Of a stretch of 64,000 nt of DNA, positions 1-64,000 are shown piece by piece. The position numbers and the translations under genes were made by a program. This DNA is from Myxocyprinus asiaticus (Eukaryota; Chordata; Actinopteri; Cypriniformes; Catostomidae), in NCBI RefSeq assembly GCF_019703515.2, contig NC_059347.1, positions 24,823,001-24,887,000 on the forward strand, given 5' to 3'. Below the pieces are notes generated by a model. The model searched no databases and was not told where the DNA came from. It was given only the letters and a program-made list of their open reading frames with translations. Numbering within the stretch: the stretch's first letter is position 1; every line of letters begins with the position of its first letter.

Positions 1-28
1 GTCTTTTTAAAGACGCGTCTTTTTAAAA

Positions 29-1390
29 ATGCCTTTCCGTTTGTGTGTTATTCCTGGTTGCGTTCGTTATCTCTCACCCTCTGATGGCCACGATCACTGT
101 CTTTCATGTCTGGGCCCTACTCACACGGAGACAGCGTTCGTGGATGGGTCATGTACTCATTGCGGAACATGTCCATGGCAACAATACGGTCGCGGCTTAC
201 CTTCGTAAGAAAGCAAGCCACCCCAGAGGCTCCACGCCTCAGTCCTTCTACCCATGGGTATGAGGCCAGCGCAGCTAGCACTGGGGGCAATTTGGGGACC
301 CCAATAGGACCACCTCCGCCGGGTATCCCCCCACAGACCACCCATTCCCCAGCACGATCGGGCTTCCAGATGAGTCCGCCGACTCGTCTCACGGCGAGTT
401 CAACCTCTTATTCAGAGCCCGCAAAGGTGATGAGCTCTCGAGCACAGCATCGGAGAGCGGGCTCATCCAGTCGGACGCGGAAGCCTCAGCTGGGCTCCTC
501 CCTTCGGGTGCGGTCGCCCAGTCACAGGCTGATGCAGAGATGATGACATGCTTTCCCAGGCGGCCACGAGTGTTGGGCTAGAGTGGAACCCTTCACTCTC
601 CCCTGAACCCTCGCGGCTCGATGAATGGTTCCTGGGCTCGCGGCGCTGCTCACAGCCACGCCCCACCCCCGTTCCTTTCTTACTGGAAGTGCATGGAGAG
701 CTGACAAGGTCGTGGGAGGCACCTTTTACTGCCCGGTCCCAATCTTTCAGCTTCCCTACCCTCACTACCCTCGATGGTGAAGCGGCCAAAGGCTATTCGG
801 AAATCCCCCTGGTGGATAAGGCGCTTGTGGTGCACCTATGCCCGCAGAGCACCGCCACCTGGCGCGGGCGCCCAAAGCTCCCGTCCAAGGTCTGTAGGTA
901 TACATCATCCCTGATGGCCAAAGCCTATGGTGCCGCTGGACAAGCCGCCTCCGCCCTGCACGCCATGGCTCTCCTGCAAGTCCATCAAGCCAAGGCACTA
1001 AAGGAACTGCACGAGGGTAGTTCTGCCCCAGGATTGATGCAGGAGCTGCGCTCAGCGACCGACCCCGCTCTCCGGGCGACGAAGGTCATGGCACGGTCTC
1101 TCGGGTGGGCGATGTCCACCTTGGTGGTCCAGGAGCACCACTTTTGGCTCAACCTGGTCGAGATGGGAGAGGCCAACAAGGCACGGTTCCTTGCTGCCCC
1201 CATTTACCAGGTTGGCCAGTCCGGCGACACCGTCGAGGACTTTACCCAGCAGTTCTCAGCAGTGAAGCAGCAGATGGAGGTTATCCAGCACATCCTGCCC
1301 CGGCACGGCTCAAGATCCCACACCCTGTCTGCTTGTTGCCATGGGTGTGCAGGAAGCAGACACCACCCGTCTCGCGGCTGCCAATAACTC
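29..1390 (+). pseudogene. DIRS element 1 gag-like ORF, broken
   Basis: Starts at the ATG at 29 with a Cys-rich N-terminus (RLCVIPGC, then HDHCLSCLG, then a CTHC pair), followed by a capsid-like region best read in 548-1387 (LEWNPSLSPEPSRLDEWFLG and KALKELHEGSSAPGLMQELR). A one-base deletion near 165, relative to element 2, breaks the frame early, and further shifts follow after about 1300. Known role: packaging of the retrotransposon RNA. This copy cannot make a full protein. Confidence 0.7.
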
Positions 1391-1845
1391 GCGAAAGACT
1401 TCGAAGCGCCCCTGAGATGGGCGACCCAGGGACGACGAAACCCGCTGCTCTGGAGCTGGTAAGCAGACCACTCCATCCCCCGGTGGAGGGCTGGGAGGAG
1501 AATCTTTTGTTACCTTTGCATTTAATTGTGCCACATGCCCAAGTGGCTGCGGTACCCAAGAGTTCAGCAAGAGTGGTTTCCTTGTTCCCTGGGTCACATA
1601 CCCGGTGTGCACGGCCGTCATCACGACCACCATCCACCACTCCATTTTGGCAGGATTGGCGCTCCAGCGGCATTCTCCCCACCCTTGAGCACCCAGCTGT
1701 GGCACAAATCTGCCCCTGGGAGTGGTCACAAGGAGCCAGGTAAGTACTTCGATGTCCCTGAACTCAGCACGGCCATGACACGTGTGGCACCTCAGGCTTC
1801 GCCCCGCCACGAGGCCCCACCCGCCAGTACGTCCGACGAGATTGT

Positions 1846-2301
1846 CCCTCCGGCCAAGATGAAGAAGGGATTTTACAGCCCCTACTTCATTGTACCAAAA
1901 AAAGGCGGTGGGTTGCGGCCAATCTTGGACCTGCGAGTACTGAACCGGGCTTTATACAGACTCCCGTTCAAGATGTTGACGCAAAGACGCACTCTAGCGT
2001 GCATCCGGCATCAAGATTGGTTCACGACGGTAGACCTGAAGGACGCGTACTTCCACGTCTTGATTCTACCTCGACACAGACCCTTCCTGCGGTTTGCATT
2101 CGAGACTCAGTTTTGTTGATGGTGTGCCTCACGAACGAGCGCGCACAGTCGGTGCTGACCTGTTTGAAGGCGTTCAGACAGAAAACATCAGTTCCACTGA
2201 AACTCTTTCAGAGAATCCTGGGGCATATGGCATCCTCAGTGGTGGCCATTCCACTCAGGTTGATGCATATGAGACCGCTTCAGCACTGGCTTCAGACTTG
2301 A
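1846..2301 (+). pseudogene. DIRS element 1 reverse transcriptase, active-site deletion
   Basis: The fingers and palm start is clear: MKKGFYSPYFIVPKKGGGLR, then DLRVLNRALYRLPFKML and motif A in TTVDLKDAYF with its catalytic Asp. The frame stops at 2119, shortly after FLRFAFE. The sequence resumes with the thumb-like ERAQSVLTCLKAF and GHMASS. Compared with element 2, about 115 residues are missing between these points, including motif B and the xxDD box, so no catalysis is possible. Confidence 0.85.
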
Positions 2302-2429
2302 GTCCCGAGATGGACATGGCGCCGCGGGACACATCGCGTGGCCATCACTCCAATCTGTCACCGCCTCTTCAGCCCTTGGACCGACCTCACGTTTCTACGG
2401 GCAGGCATTCCCCTGGAGCAGGTCTCCAG

Positions 2430-2781
2430 GCATGTCGTGGTTACGACAGACGCCTCCAATATGGGCTGGGGTGCTGTATGTAACAGGCACGCAGCCGCCG
2501 GCTTATGGACAGGCCCGTGGCTGCGTTGGCACATCAACTGCCTTGAGTTGCTGGCAATTCTGCTTGCCCTGCGGAGGTTCTGGCCATTGATCCAGGGCAA
2601 GCATGTGTTAGTTCGGACAGACAACACAGCAACGGTAGCATATGTCAAATGTCAAGGTTGTCTGCACTCCCGTTGTATGTCACAACTTGCCCGCCGTCTC
2701 CTCCTCTGGAGTCAGCAGCACCTCATGTCGCTGCGAGCCACTCTGCGAGCCACTTTAGCGGTCTACCACCCGTGGTGGTAG
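2430..2781 (+). pseudogene. DIRS element 1 RNase H domain
   Basis: VVTTDASNMGWGAVCNRHAA, then HINCLELLAILLALRRFWPL and HVLVRTDNTATVAYV show the RNase H catalytic Asp (TDAS), Glu (CLEL) and Asp (RTDN). The domain itself reads through without a stop, but it is out of frame with the reverse transcriptase. After SQQHLMSLRA the linker found in element 2 is largely absent, and the recombinase region follows almost at once. Confidence 0.83.
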
Positions 2782-3757
2782 ACATGATCACTCAGGCTAG
2801 GGCCCCCTCTATGAGGCGCCTGTATGCCTTTAAGTGGCATCTGTTCGCTAAGTGGTGTTCTTCCCGATGCGAAGACCCCCAGAGATGCACAGTTGTATCG
2901 GTGCTTTCCTTCCTGCAGGAGAGGTTGGAAGGGCGGCTGTCCCCCTCCACCGTGAAGGTGTATGTAGCCGCTATAGCGTCACACCACGACACAGTGGACG
3001 GTAAGTCCTTAGGGAAGCATGACCTGATCATCAGGTTCCTGAGAGGTGCTAGGAGGTTGAATCTCTGCAGACCGTGCCTTGTTCCCTAATGGGACCTCTC
3101 TGTAGTTCTTCAGGGTCTACAGAGAGCCCCTTTGAGCCCTTGCAGTCAGCTGAGCTTAAGGCATTCTCTTTGAAGACTGCCCTCCTGACTGCGCTCACTT
3201 CCATCAAGAGGGTAGGAGACCTGCAAGCGTTCTCTGTCAGCGAAACATGCCTGGAGTTCAGTCCGAGCTACTCTCACGTGATCCTGAGACCCCAACCGGG
3301 CTATGTGCCCAAGGTTCCCACGACCCCTTTTAGGGACCAGGTGGTGAACCTGCAAGCGCTGCCCCAGGAGGAGGCAGACCCAGCCCTGACATTGCTGTGT
3401 CCGGTGCGTGCTTTACGCATCTATTTGGATCGCACACAGAGCTTTAGAGTCTCTGAGCAGCTCTTTGTCTGCTTTGGTGGACAGCGGAAAGGAAGTGCTG
3501 TCTCCAAGCAGAGGATCGCCCACTGGCTCATTGATGCCATAACAATGGCATATCACGCCCAGGACGTGCCGCCCCTGGTAGGGCTACGGGCCTATTCTAC
3601 CAGGGGTGTAGCGGTCTCCTGGGCCTTGACCAGTGGTGCCTCTCTAACAGACATTTGCAGAGCAGCGGGCTGGGCAACACCCAACACCTTTGCGAGGTTC
3701 TACAATCTCCGGGTGGAACCGGTTTCGTCCCGTGTAGAGGCACGCACAAGCAGGTAA
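2774..3757 (+). pseudogene. DIRS element 1 tyrosine recombinase (integrase function)
   Basis: The N-terminal core-binding part (VDMITQARAPSMRRLYAFKW, SPSTVKVYVAAIASHHD) lies in 2774-3089 and the catalytic part in about 3110-3757. Visible catalytic features: the first Arg in TSIKRVGDLQAFS, the LRAYSTRGVA box with the second Arg, and the nucleophile candidate Tyr in TFARFYNLR. The box has Tyr where DIRS recombinases usually have His (HSTRG). A stop and frameshift around 3089 split the two halves. Confidence 0.85.
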
Positions 3758-4529
3758 GTGCGGGACAGCCGGCTGGGTGTATCGCTTGCGCATAGCGCCT
3801 TTCACCTCCCCTGAGCTGAAGACGTGCGCCGTTGACTCCAAGTAGTGTTCACAAACTGTGTTCCCTGGTTGATTTCCTCCGAGCCCTGTGGCAGACGAGT
3901 TTGCGGAGAAACTCGGTGCCGGCTCAGTACACATGCTAACTAAGCCCTGTACTGGGGTAGGTGCTCCGCATGTGCTGGTTCCCAGTAGGTAACCCCATGT
4001 GACGTATATTTTCCGCTAATTCATTTCCCTGTTGGTAAACTGCGTCTTCCTTGGGCAGAGGCCCCTCTGCCCCAGTCACCAGGCTTGTAGTAACTCCTCC
4101 CCCATAGGGTAGGACCTACCATGGGACTTCTCCACATGGCATACTACGACAAAGCTCGGCAAGGCCATGTGACGTATTTCCACTTAAATACCCCCCCCAC
4201 CCCCCGCCTCTGGGCGGGGTGTGGTCTCCGCGGTGTCTTCACCTTGGGAGGGACACCCCCCCCCCGACTAGACCAGGTGGCCCCAGTTGGTTAATTCCCC
4301 TTTTTTTGGGGGGAGAGGGAAAAAAAGGGGATAAGAGGCCACGACTGGGCTAGCCCGTCTCTATCTTTTGGGTAGTTGACTTGTCCCCAAAGGGCCGTTC
4401 GACACTCATAACAGTGTTGGGGGAGGTTACGTGTCACCCTGGTGCACTGGCTACGAGGCACACAGTGGTCTACCTGTCACACACCGCCAGTTCATGTAAC
4501 ACAGTTCAGCCAGTTGCAGAGTTTCATAT

Positions 4530-4637
4530 AGGGACCCCTAGTGTCACTACATCAACACAACGTCGAGTGAGTGACAGATAGGGAACATTCTGGTTACTTG
4601 TGTAACCTCCATTCCCTGATGGAGGGAACAAGACATT
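4530..4637 (+). repeat. DIRS element 1 internal complementary region
   Basis: The first half (cccctagtgtcactacatc through gtgacagataggga) is the reverse complement of the outer left end as preserved in element 2 (about 18767 to 18713). The second half (tctggttacttg through gatggagggaac) is the reverse complement of the element's own right end (about 4867-4914). This head-to-tail join of complements of both termini is the DIRS hallmark thought to template completion of the circular intermediate. Confidence 0.82.
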
Positions 4638-4689
4638 GTATCCCTCCTGCCACAATGCTGAACTACCCGCTGAAATGGCCAGGACTTTG

Positions 4690-4914
4690 TCTCGGCTCCT
4701 CAGCACAAAACCTGAATGAGTGGTTGCATACCAGCTCCTTTTATACCCATATGTCAGGGGGAGTGGCATGCAAATACCACTCGCCAATTTTTGTTGGCCT
4801 TTTATCAAAGACCAGAGGTGTCTCGGGCTCCCAAGAGTGACCCCTAGTGTCACTACATCGACACAACGCCTCGTTCCCTCCATCAGGGAATGGCGGTTAT
4901 GCAAATAACCAGGA
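4690..4914 (+). repeat. DIRS element 1 right terminal inverted repeat
   Basis: It matches the right side of element 2 (18569-18767) in the same + orientation and the left repeat of element 2 (14830-15033) in inverse. It contains ccttttatacccatatg (a TATA box on the minus strand), ggcatgcaaat, and the conserved cctagtgtcactacatcg block, and ends in a small palindrome, ggttatgcaaataacc. Confidence 0.83.
4737..4745 (-). promoter_or_regulatory. TATA box in DIRS terminal repeat
   Basis: CCTTTTATA on the + strand reads TATAAAAGG on the minus strand, pointing into the element. The same motif is in all three terminal repeats seen here, which fits a promoter in the repeat. Confidence 0.5.
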
Positions 4915-5592
4915 CATTTTGCAGACACTTTAAATTCAAAGCAACTTTCAAAGTATTTACCAGTATGTGTGTTTCCTGGGAATCAAACCCATATTTTTGG
5001 CTAACACCATACTTCAGTTGAACTGCAGAAACCTTGTAGTTCCTTAACTAACCCCACATATAACAGTGCCCAGATGATGCCCATTTAAAGCTGTTTTAAA
5101 CTACATAAAGCACAGCATGTTCATGCATGAGACAGTGGTGTGGTTGAATCAGGGATAACAGACCTATCGTTATCAATGAGAAAGCTCCTCTGAGATCTGA
5201 AGACCCTGTTTGAGTTAACTACTTAATCAGCTTTCAAATGTGACTGACGAAACCACACATGTTAACGTCAAGTTCTTCTGGCTGCACGATGGGTAAATAT
5301 TTACATAGGCGTCCAGACATTATCACCAGCTTGTAGTCGAGTTGTTTTGCTCCTTGTATTATGTCTTTTACAATGGTCCTCTAAACAATCATCAAGCCAC
5401 TTCAGATTCCTCCACTTACACGTTAAGATGTGCTCGTTAACAGTCCTGCTAAGAGCTCCTTGTGAAGTACGAGTAGTGTTGTTTGGATGCTAATAGAGTG
5501 TTATCGTATTCACAGTTATTATTGGAGACAATGGAGCACAATGGAATAAACATTATATCAATAGCACCACAAGGATGTATTTGTAACACAGA

Positions 5593-5630
<38 letters not shown>

Positions 5631-7033
5631 CAACTCTATTTCAAAAGCTATAGAGGAATCCAACAATGTTGTGTGGAATTTTGTCAGTTAGCCACACCAT
5701 ATTATATGAAGATGGATCTGAGCCAATGGAATTAGAGTTTGCTTGTGGTTTTACACGTATGCAATGGAAAAGTCTGTTAACCACTTGAAACCTTACTCCA
5801 CCCATAAACACTTGATTATTAATAAATGAGAGAAGGATGGAAGTGCAGATAGATGTAAGAATAGAGAGAGTAGCATATCCTTTAGGCCTATCTACATAAA
5901 TGTTTCTTGCTCGCCGTGGCAGGTGAAATCTGGTTCAGAAACTAGCAAAAAAGAAGAAGAAAGAGTTGGAGTATAAACCATAAGCAATGGAGGGCTTTTA
6001 ACGTGACACCACTGACAGCTTTACTGCATTACACCGAGCTTAAATAATGGGACACTCATTTACATAATGAGGGACGTTATCACCTCTACTGTCAGAATAA
6101 AACACAACACTTCTGCCGCTCCTCCCAGAGATGAATCGGTTTGGCCTACTTTACGGCACCAAAGAGGTGTGCACATGCACACAAACACAGCAACACACAA
6201 GCACACGTGTGTTCTCTGATTACTAGCTCTCACACTGTGTGGATCTAAGCTACGAGCACTTTATAGAAAGCCTAGGTTAGTCTCTCGGGTGAGGGCAACC
6301 TTCCAAAAGCAGAAAGAGCTCAGCATGAGGGCCTGATAATGGCCCTGTACACCTCTTTCTCTGAGAGTAGAGCAAAGCTGTGACGTGATAACGGGATCAT
6401 ATTCCAGATCGGCCCTGGGAGCTTGTTTGATGAGAAGTAAATCAGGGTGGCTTAGGTTTGCATTGAGGTTCTTTCTCACATCTTCTGATACCTGAATTTT
6501 CTTTGTAAATAAGTCATACTCTACAGTACAGACTCATCTTTTGAGCCTCATCTGCCACTGTATCTCTGTCTCATTGTCTTCAATGAGCTGATCCTACAGT
6601 TTCAGCTAAAAGGGAAATTCCAGTCTGTTCGTTCAGTTTAGATTCTACAAAAACAAGTTGGTGACAATTTTGTGTGATGTTACACCATTTTTTTAGGAAA
6701 GCGGCACTGCTTGTCGTTCAGGCGGTAGTAAACGTTACACAGCAAGTGATTAGAGCTGTTAAGTTAGTGGCACTTCCAAAACACTGTCAAATTCTCTGTG
6801 ACTGTAGAGGAAGCATGACAGTGCTGTCTAGCCTCATAGAAGCAGCTGAAGCTCGAGAATCTGATTTGCATGATATTGATGGCAGAAAACAGCACTGCCT
6901 CAGAATGTCAACGGATTCTTTTGTCTTTATTTGCTGTCCCATGTGGCTTCGACTCTGCCTTTCCCTGTTTTTAACGCTGCGATTTTGCCATATTTCATCT
7001 GACTTAATGCCTTCCTCTCTCTGTCTTTCACAG
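4915..7033 (+). other. Non-coding DNA upstream of mef2c coding exon 1
   Basis: No protein-coding exon is recognisable. It holds an AT microsatellite (5598-5629) and otherwise unremarkable AT-rich sequence. The last 150 bp are pyrimidine-rich and form the acceptor of the 7034 exon, so at least the right part is an intron of mef2c. Confidence 0.6.
5598..5629. repeat. AT dinucleotide microsatellite
   Basis: About 16 TA units upstream of mef2c coding exon 1. Confidence 0.9.
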
Positions 7034-7164
7034 GTTCAGCTACTGGAATCTTTGAATTGAGTGGAGCAGTCAAGAGAAGAAAGTCTGGGTTGAAGAAACG
7101 CAACAGAGGGACAAAAAGCATAAAGTTCATTGGTGAAAAAGAGAGAGAAGAAAAAACGGGGACA
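7034..7164 (+). other. mef2c: mef2c 5' UTR segment in the first coding exon
   Basis: A pyrimidine-rich tract ending in tctttcacag at 7033 is a strong splice acceptor, so this exon is preceded by at least one non-coding exon. The segment from 7034 to the ATG is purine-rich (many gagaag and aaaga runs). The ATG context is gggacaATGGGG. The upstream exons were not identified in the window. Confidence 0.75.
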
Positions 7165-60265
<53,101 letters not shown>

Positions 60266-62870
60266 TATGCAACACCCCTTAAACAGCCCCAACCTCGATC
60301 TCGACCTCCCCATTGTGGTTCCACAGTGCCACATAGCTCACAAGTTCTCTTTATCTCGCTGCCGTTTATGACGAGTCACAATCATTACTCCCGCTGATTC
60401 TCTGTTTTGCTGTAGAGAGGGGAAGAAGTACTCTCTAAATTACCTATTACTTTTTTCTTTTTTTTGATCAGAGTGTGGCTGATATACATATTGTTGTGAT
60501 TGACGGGTCAATGGGAGGGAAAAGAGAAGGAGGACTGTTGTACAACAGGGTCGGGGAGGGTTTAGTGGGTGGGGTTACTATGCATAACTTGTGCAGTGTG
60601 TGGAATAAAATGTAAAGAATTACCATAAATGCATATATATTTCCACGTGTGTAAAAAAAGGTGTACATGTATGCAAAGTAACAAACCAACAAAATGTTTC
60701 AGGTACTCTTGGATTTTCTTTTGTAAAAATGTACTTCAACTTGCCTCAGTGATATTCAGCCACAGGAGAAGTATAGCAGAGAGTGTATCACGGAGGTGAC
60801 AGCTTAGCACTTGTTGTACCAGTACAATATGTACAAATTCCTTTTCTTAGTGCCACTCTCTTCAGAGGGCCCCTTCACTAAATGCATCTTATGAGTGACA
60901 AAGTCATGTTGCAGGTTCAACGTATTGTACATAGAGAAAAGGCAGGGACAAGGGGGACAGGTCAAGGTTGATAAATATTACTGATTTCACACAAACAAAA
61001 CTGTTATGCAAGAATTTTGGAGGATTATACAGATACTGTACAGTATTTGTGGGTTCCTATGTTAAGTTATGTGTTTCAAGACCTCCAGTGAAAAATAGAA
61101 AAACTCTCCTGTTGAAAGAAGGAAAGAATCAATAGCAGGACAGAGAGGAGTTGAATAGATGAAGGATTTTAAATTAAGAGCCATGTTACTTCATTCTGAT
61201 GAAATTCAAAACCTAGGACTTGCATTTGTTGTTCAGTATTAAAAGAATAAAAAGATTAAAAAAACAAATAAAAAAAAAAAAACAATACAGTTGCTTATAT
61301 TTTCATATCAAAAGGAATACAATGCAAAGCATTTTTGTGGCTTTTTGTTGTTTATAAGAGCCAGAATGTGTTTTGATAGCTTTGCTTATGTGGGAAATGA
61401 TAGTAAACGAATGAGAAACCTTGGGCTTTTCAACCCTAATAAGCCATGAAATCTGAGACAGTGAACCCTTGCTTTGCTCAATGTCACCCCCCCCCCCCCC
61501 CCCCTCAAGTTTTGTTTTTAAATGTGTATTTCTAAGTATATTGGATAATAATAATAAGAATCTTTTTTTTTTTTTTTTTAATCTGTGAAATTAACATGCT
61601 TGTGTATAGCTTTCTAATATATGAATATATATGAAAAAAAAAATTATGGTCATGACTTTTCTTTTCCCCGAGTGTGGGACTATGTGCAATTGCACATGTT
61701 AATTTTATTTTTTGTTCCCTTTTGTTTTGTTTTTTTTTTTGTTTTTTTTCCACTGGACTGAGTATTTCACGTTTAGAACGTCAGTTTCAAGTTCCTCTTT
61801 CAGACGCTTCCATGAATATCCCTCATGGCTCCTTTTTGGGACTTTTAATAAGCACAATAAATTTGTCTACAGTAGATCTCCTCACAACCTCTCTGCTTTT
61901 AAAAATAAAAACTCATAATTTCCAGTGTCACAATGATCATTCAACATTGCACTGAAAAATTCAAATATAAGACAGACAGCACAGTCATTATTACCTCATG
62001 ACTGCTTGTGTAAGCTTGTATCATCATTTACTGGATTGTGGCTAGTTTTGTTAAATTGATATATATCTATCATTGTGCATTCTGTGATATTGACTTGACA
62101 TATGTTAGTCTGTTTTTTTTCTACCAAAGACGAAAAGTGATGTTTGTCGATCCATTATACTTTCTGGATTTGAGACCATTGTGTTTCTTCACAAGTTGTT
62201 CAAGCTAGTGGCTGGTACCTCTGACTCACCCTCCCAGTGCCTCAGATTACCTTTCAATGAGTTGGTCTAGTTGAGAATCGGGAACGATCACCCCTACAAT
62301 TTGTACAGTATTGTGTTATATAACTATTAATTGTGTTATATTAACTATTTGTTATATAGATATCAAATGTCCATAAATGGCTCTCAGTTCTCAGTTTTTT
62401 TTTTTTTTTTTCTGTATTTTTCTCTCTCTCTTTCTTGAGTCATCAAGTATATAAATAGCAAAAAAAAAAAAAAAAAAAAATTGGGGAAAAAAATCTGAAA
62501 AATTCTGTAGTAACAAATGTAGCTTGTATAAACCTATGAGGGGTAAGTTTGAAAGAAAGTGTGTCTTTTTTTTTTTTTTTTTTTTTTATTTTTTTATTTT
62601 TTTTTTGGTTTTGTTTTGTTTTGTTTTTTAACCAGGAGAAAGAGGCTTTCAGCGGCACAAGCTGGACTTTGTCGCCACTTGAAGACAAGATGTCATTAAA
62701 TTAAAAACACATCTCTGTATCTCAAGGGACTTGATTCAGCTGTATGTAGTAAAAATGTATGTATGGATTAAAAAAAAAATTTTCTCCTGCTGGGACTGAA
62801 AAAAAAAAGGTATTTGTATTTTGCAGAGATTTCAGTAAAGTTACTGGCTTTCCTAGTTACACAGACGTCC
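60266..62870 (+). other. mef2c: mef2c 3' UTR (extent uncertain)
   Basis: AT-rich sequence after the stop, with long T and A runs. AATAAA occurs at 60604, 61246 and 61856, and the variant AGTAAA at 62834, followed by a T-rich stretch from about 62881. Any of these could be the poly(A) signal; the last gives about 2.6 kb. A C14-type run lies near 61491. There are no coding exons and no protein similarity here. Confidence 0.45.
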
Positions 62871-63479
62871 TGGAGTGAGTTTTTTATTTTATTTATTTAT
62901 TTATTTATTTATTCATTTATTCATTTATGTGCATGTTGTAGGCTACAATTTACTGAATTACATCACACCTGGTTCATCAATCTCAGATTCATTATTATGA
63001 TGTGTTATCTTAGCAAAACATAGGCCTATACTTTTAAGGTTTCTCCACTGACTGAGATCAGACAACAGCTTTGTCATTAACGTATAAATCAGCGTATGTA
63101 TCAGTGGATGTGGAATAAGCCCATTTGTTGGTTGCAAAATAAACACACTAATCGCTAGTCAGTGAATTCATTGGTGAGCTCAGCCAGTTCTAAGCACTTT
63201 ACCGCTGCTCTTTAATATCAATTCAAGCACAATTCATTCAATTAATAGCTTATATTATATTACATTATATTATTCCCTGAGCAGAAGGGGACATTTATTT
63301 TTATCTAATCTTTCTGGGAAATATGTTAGCTCCTGAACATTAAGCTAATATACTATGTACTAACATTCAAACAAAAGAGGTAACATTTGTTTAGGAGTCA
63401 GAGTAAAGTGTTGTTGCCAGAATCTTACTTGGTGAAACTTTGTGTTGACTTCTTAAGCTTTAAAGAGCATATGTATACA

Positions 63480-63541
<62 letters not shown>

Positions 63542-64000
63542 TACATACCTTGGTGTTTGAAAAGCAAAAGGCTTTTGAAGAAGCAATGAATCCTCTTGGC
63601 CACAAGATGCCGCCAGTGTTTCATTTATTTTAAGTCATCTATGACGGGCAGTGTGGCCCTCATGTGATTGCATTCAATTATTTACTCTCAGTCGCGTTAT
63701 ATTTATATTGCACAGATTCAAACATTCAGATTTGATGTTATATCATAGACATAGAAATAAATAGGCTACATATTCATTTCCATCACACATTATTTTTTTA
63801 TTTTATTTTTTTTATTATTATTTGTATTTTATTTGTATTGAATTATTAACACTTACTTATGAACTGTTACCGCAAGTAGATGTTTTGGTCTTGCATCTGC
63901 ACCACTTCTTATAGTTTGTGTAACATCACATCTCTTGTTCTGCTGTTATAACACATTTCTCTTTAACGCAAGGATAAATTAAACTGTGCAGAGGAGTGTA
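62871..64000 (+). other. DNA downstream of mef2c
   Basis: An ATTT-rich run (62882-62925) and an AT microsatellite (63479-63538). No gene or transposon recognised. Confidence 0.6.
63479..63538. repeat. AT dinucleotide microsatellite
   Basis: About 30 TA units downstream of mef2c. Confidence 0.95.

Larger units (their letters stand above)
1..4914 (+). mobile_element. DIRS-like tyrosine-recombinase retrotransposon, element 1 (left end outside window)
   Basis: Order in the reading direction: gag, reverse transcriptase, RNase H, tyrosine recombinase, internal complementary region, right terminal inverted repeat. This is the DIRS plan, which uses a recombinase instead of a DDE integrase and leaves no target duplication. 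The window opens just before gag, so the left inverted repeat is missing. The right end is ataaccagga at 4914, matching the outer end of element 2 (14830). Frameshifts, stops and two internal deletions (reverse-transcriptase core; RNase H to recombinase linker) make it inactive. Similar elements are abundant in carp-like fish. Confidence 0.88.

Overview
The window is vertebrate nuclear DNA, almost certainly from a teleost fish. It is AT-rich, with long introns, many microsatellites, and transposon families typical of ray-finned fish (DIRS-type retrotransposons, Tc1/mariner, hAT-like and MITE copies, tRNA-derived SINEs). The DIRS copies resemble those common in carp-like fish, so a cypriniform host is my best guess, by inference only.

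One cellular gene is present, on the + strand: a complete MEF2C coding region, one of the fish co-orthologues mef2ca or mef2cb (sequence alone does not let me choose). It runs from an ATG at 7165 to a TGA at 60265 in nine constitutive coding positions plus alternative exons. These are the MADS/MEF2 exons (7034-7218, 22058-22261), two alternative alpha exons in the order alpha2 (44670-44816) then alpha1 (44924-45061), transactivation-domain exons (46497-46641, 47479-47526, 55724-55896), a 24-nt beta microexon (56318-56341), and three C-terminal exons (58029-58158, 59082-59217, 59902-60265). All junctions have AG/GT boundaries and compatible phases. With alpha2 and beta the protein is 474 residues. 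A 3' UTR of up to about 2.6 kb follows. The upstream promoter and non-coding first exons were not found and may lie left of the window.

The rest is upstream or intronic DNA shaped by mobile elements. Positions 1-4914 hold a decayed DIRS-like tyrosine-recombinase retrotransposon reading rightward, its left end cut by the window. A second copy, reading leftward, fills 14830-18767 in intron 1. Element 1 keeps the terminal inverted repeat and internal complementary region but has lost the reverse-transcriptase active site. Element 2 keeps that site but has lost most of gag, the internal complementary region and part of the recombinase catalytic site.

The large introns also hold a hAT-like element with a perfect 8-bp target duplication (32943-34054), others at 29162-30125 and 58787-59037, a dead Tc1/mariner element of 1.5 kb (34530-36050), shorter Tc1-type MITEs, a 5'-truncated LINE, two SINEs and several tandem duplications. 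The most interesting non-coding signal is in intron 2 at 36525-36729: two perfect MEF2-binding consensus sites, a perfect CArG box and an E-box within about 205 bp, which fits an autoregulatory muscle enhancer. I found no undescribed multi-gene system.
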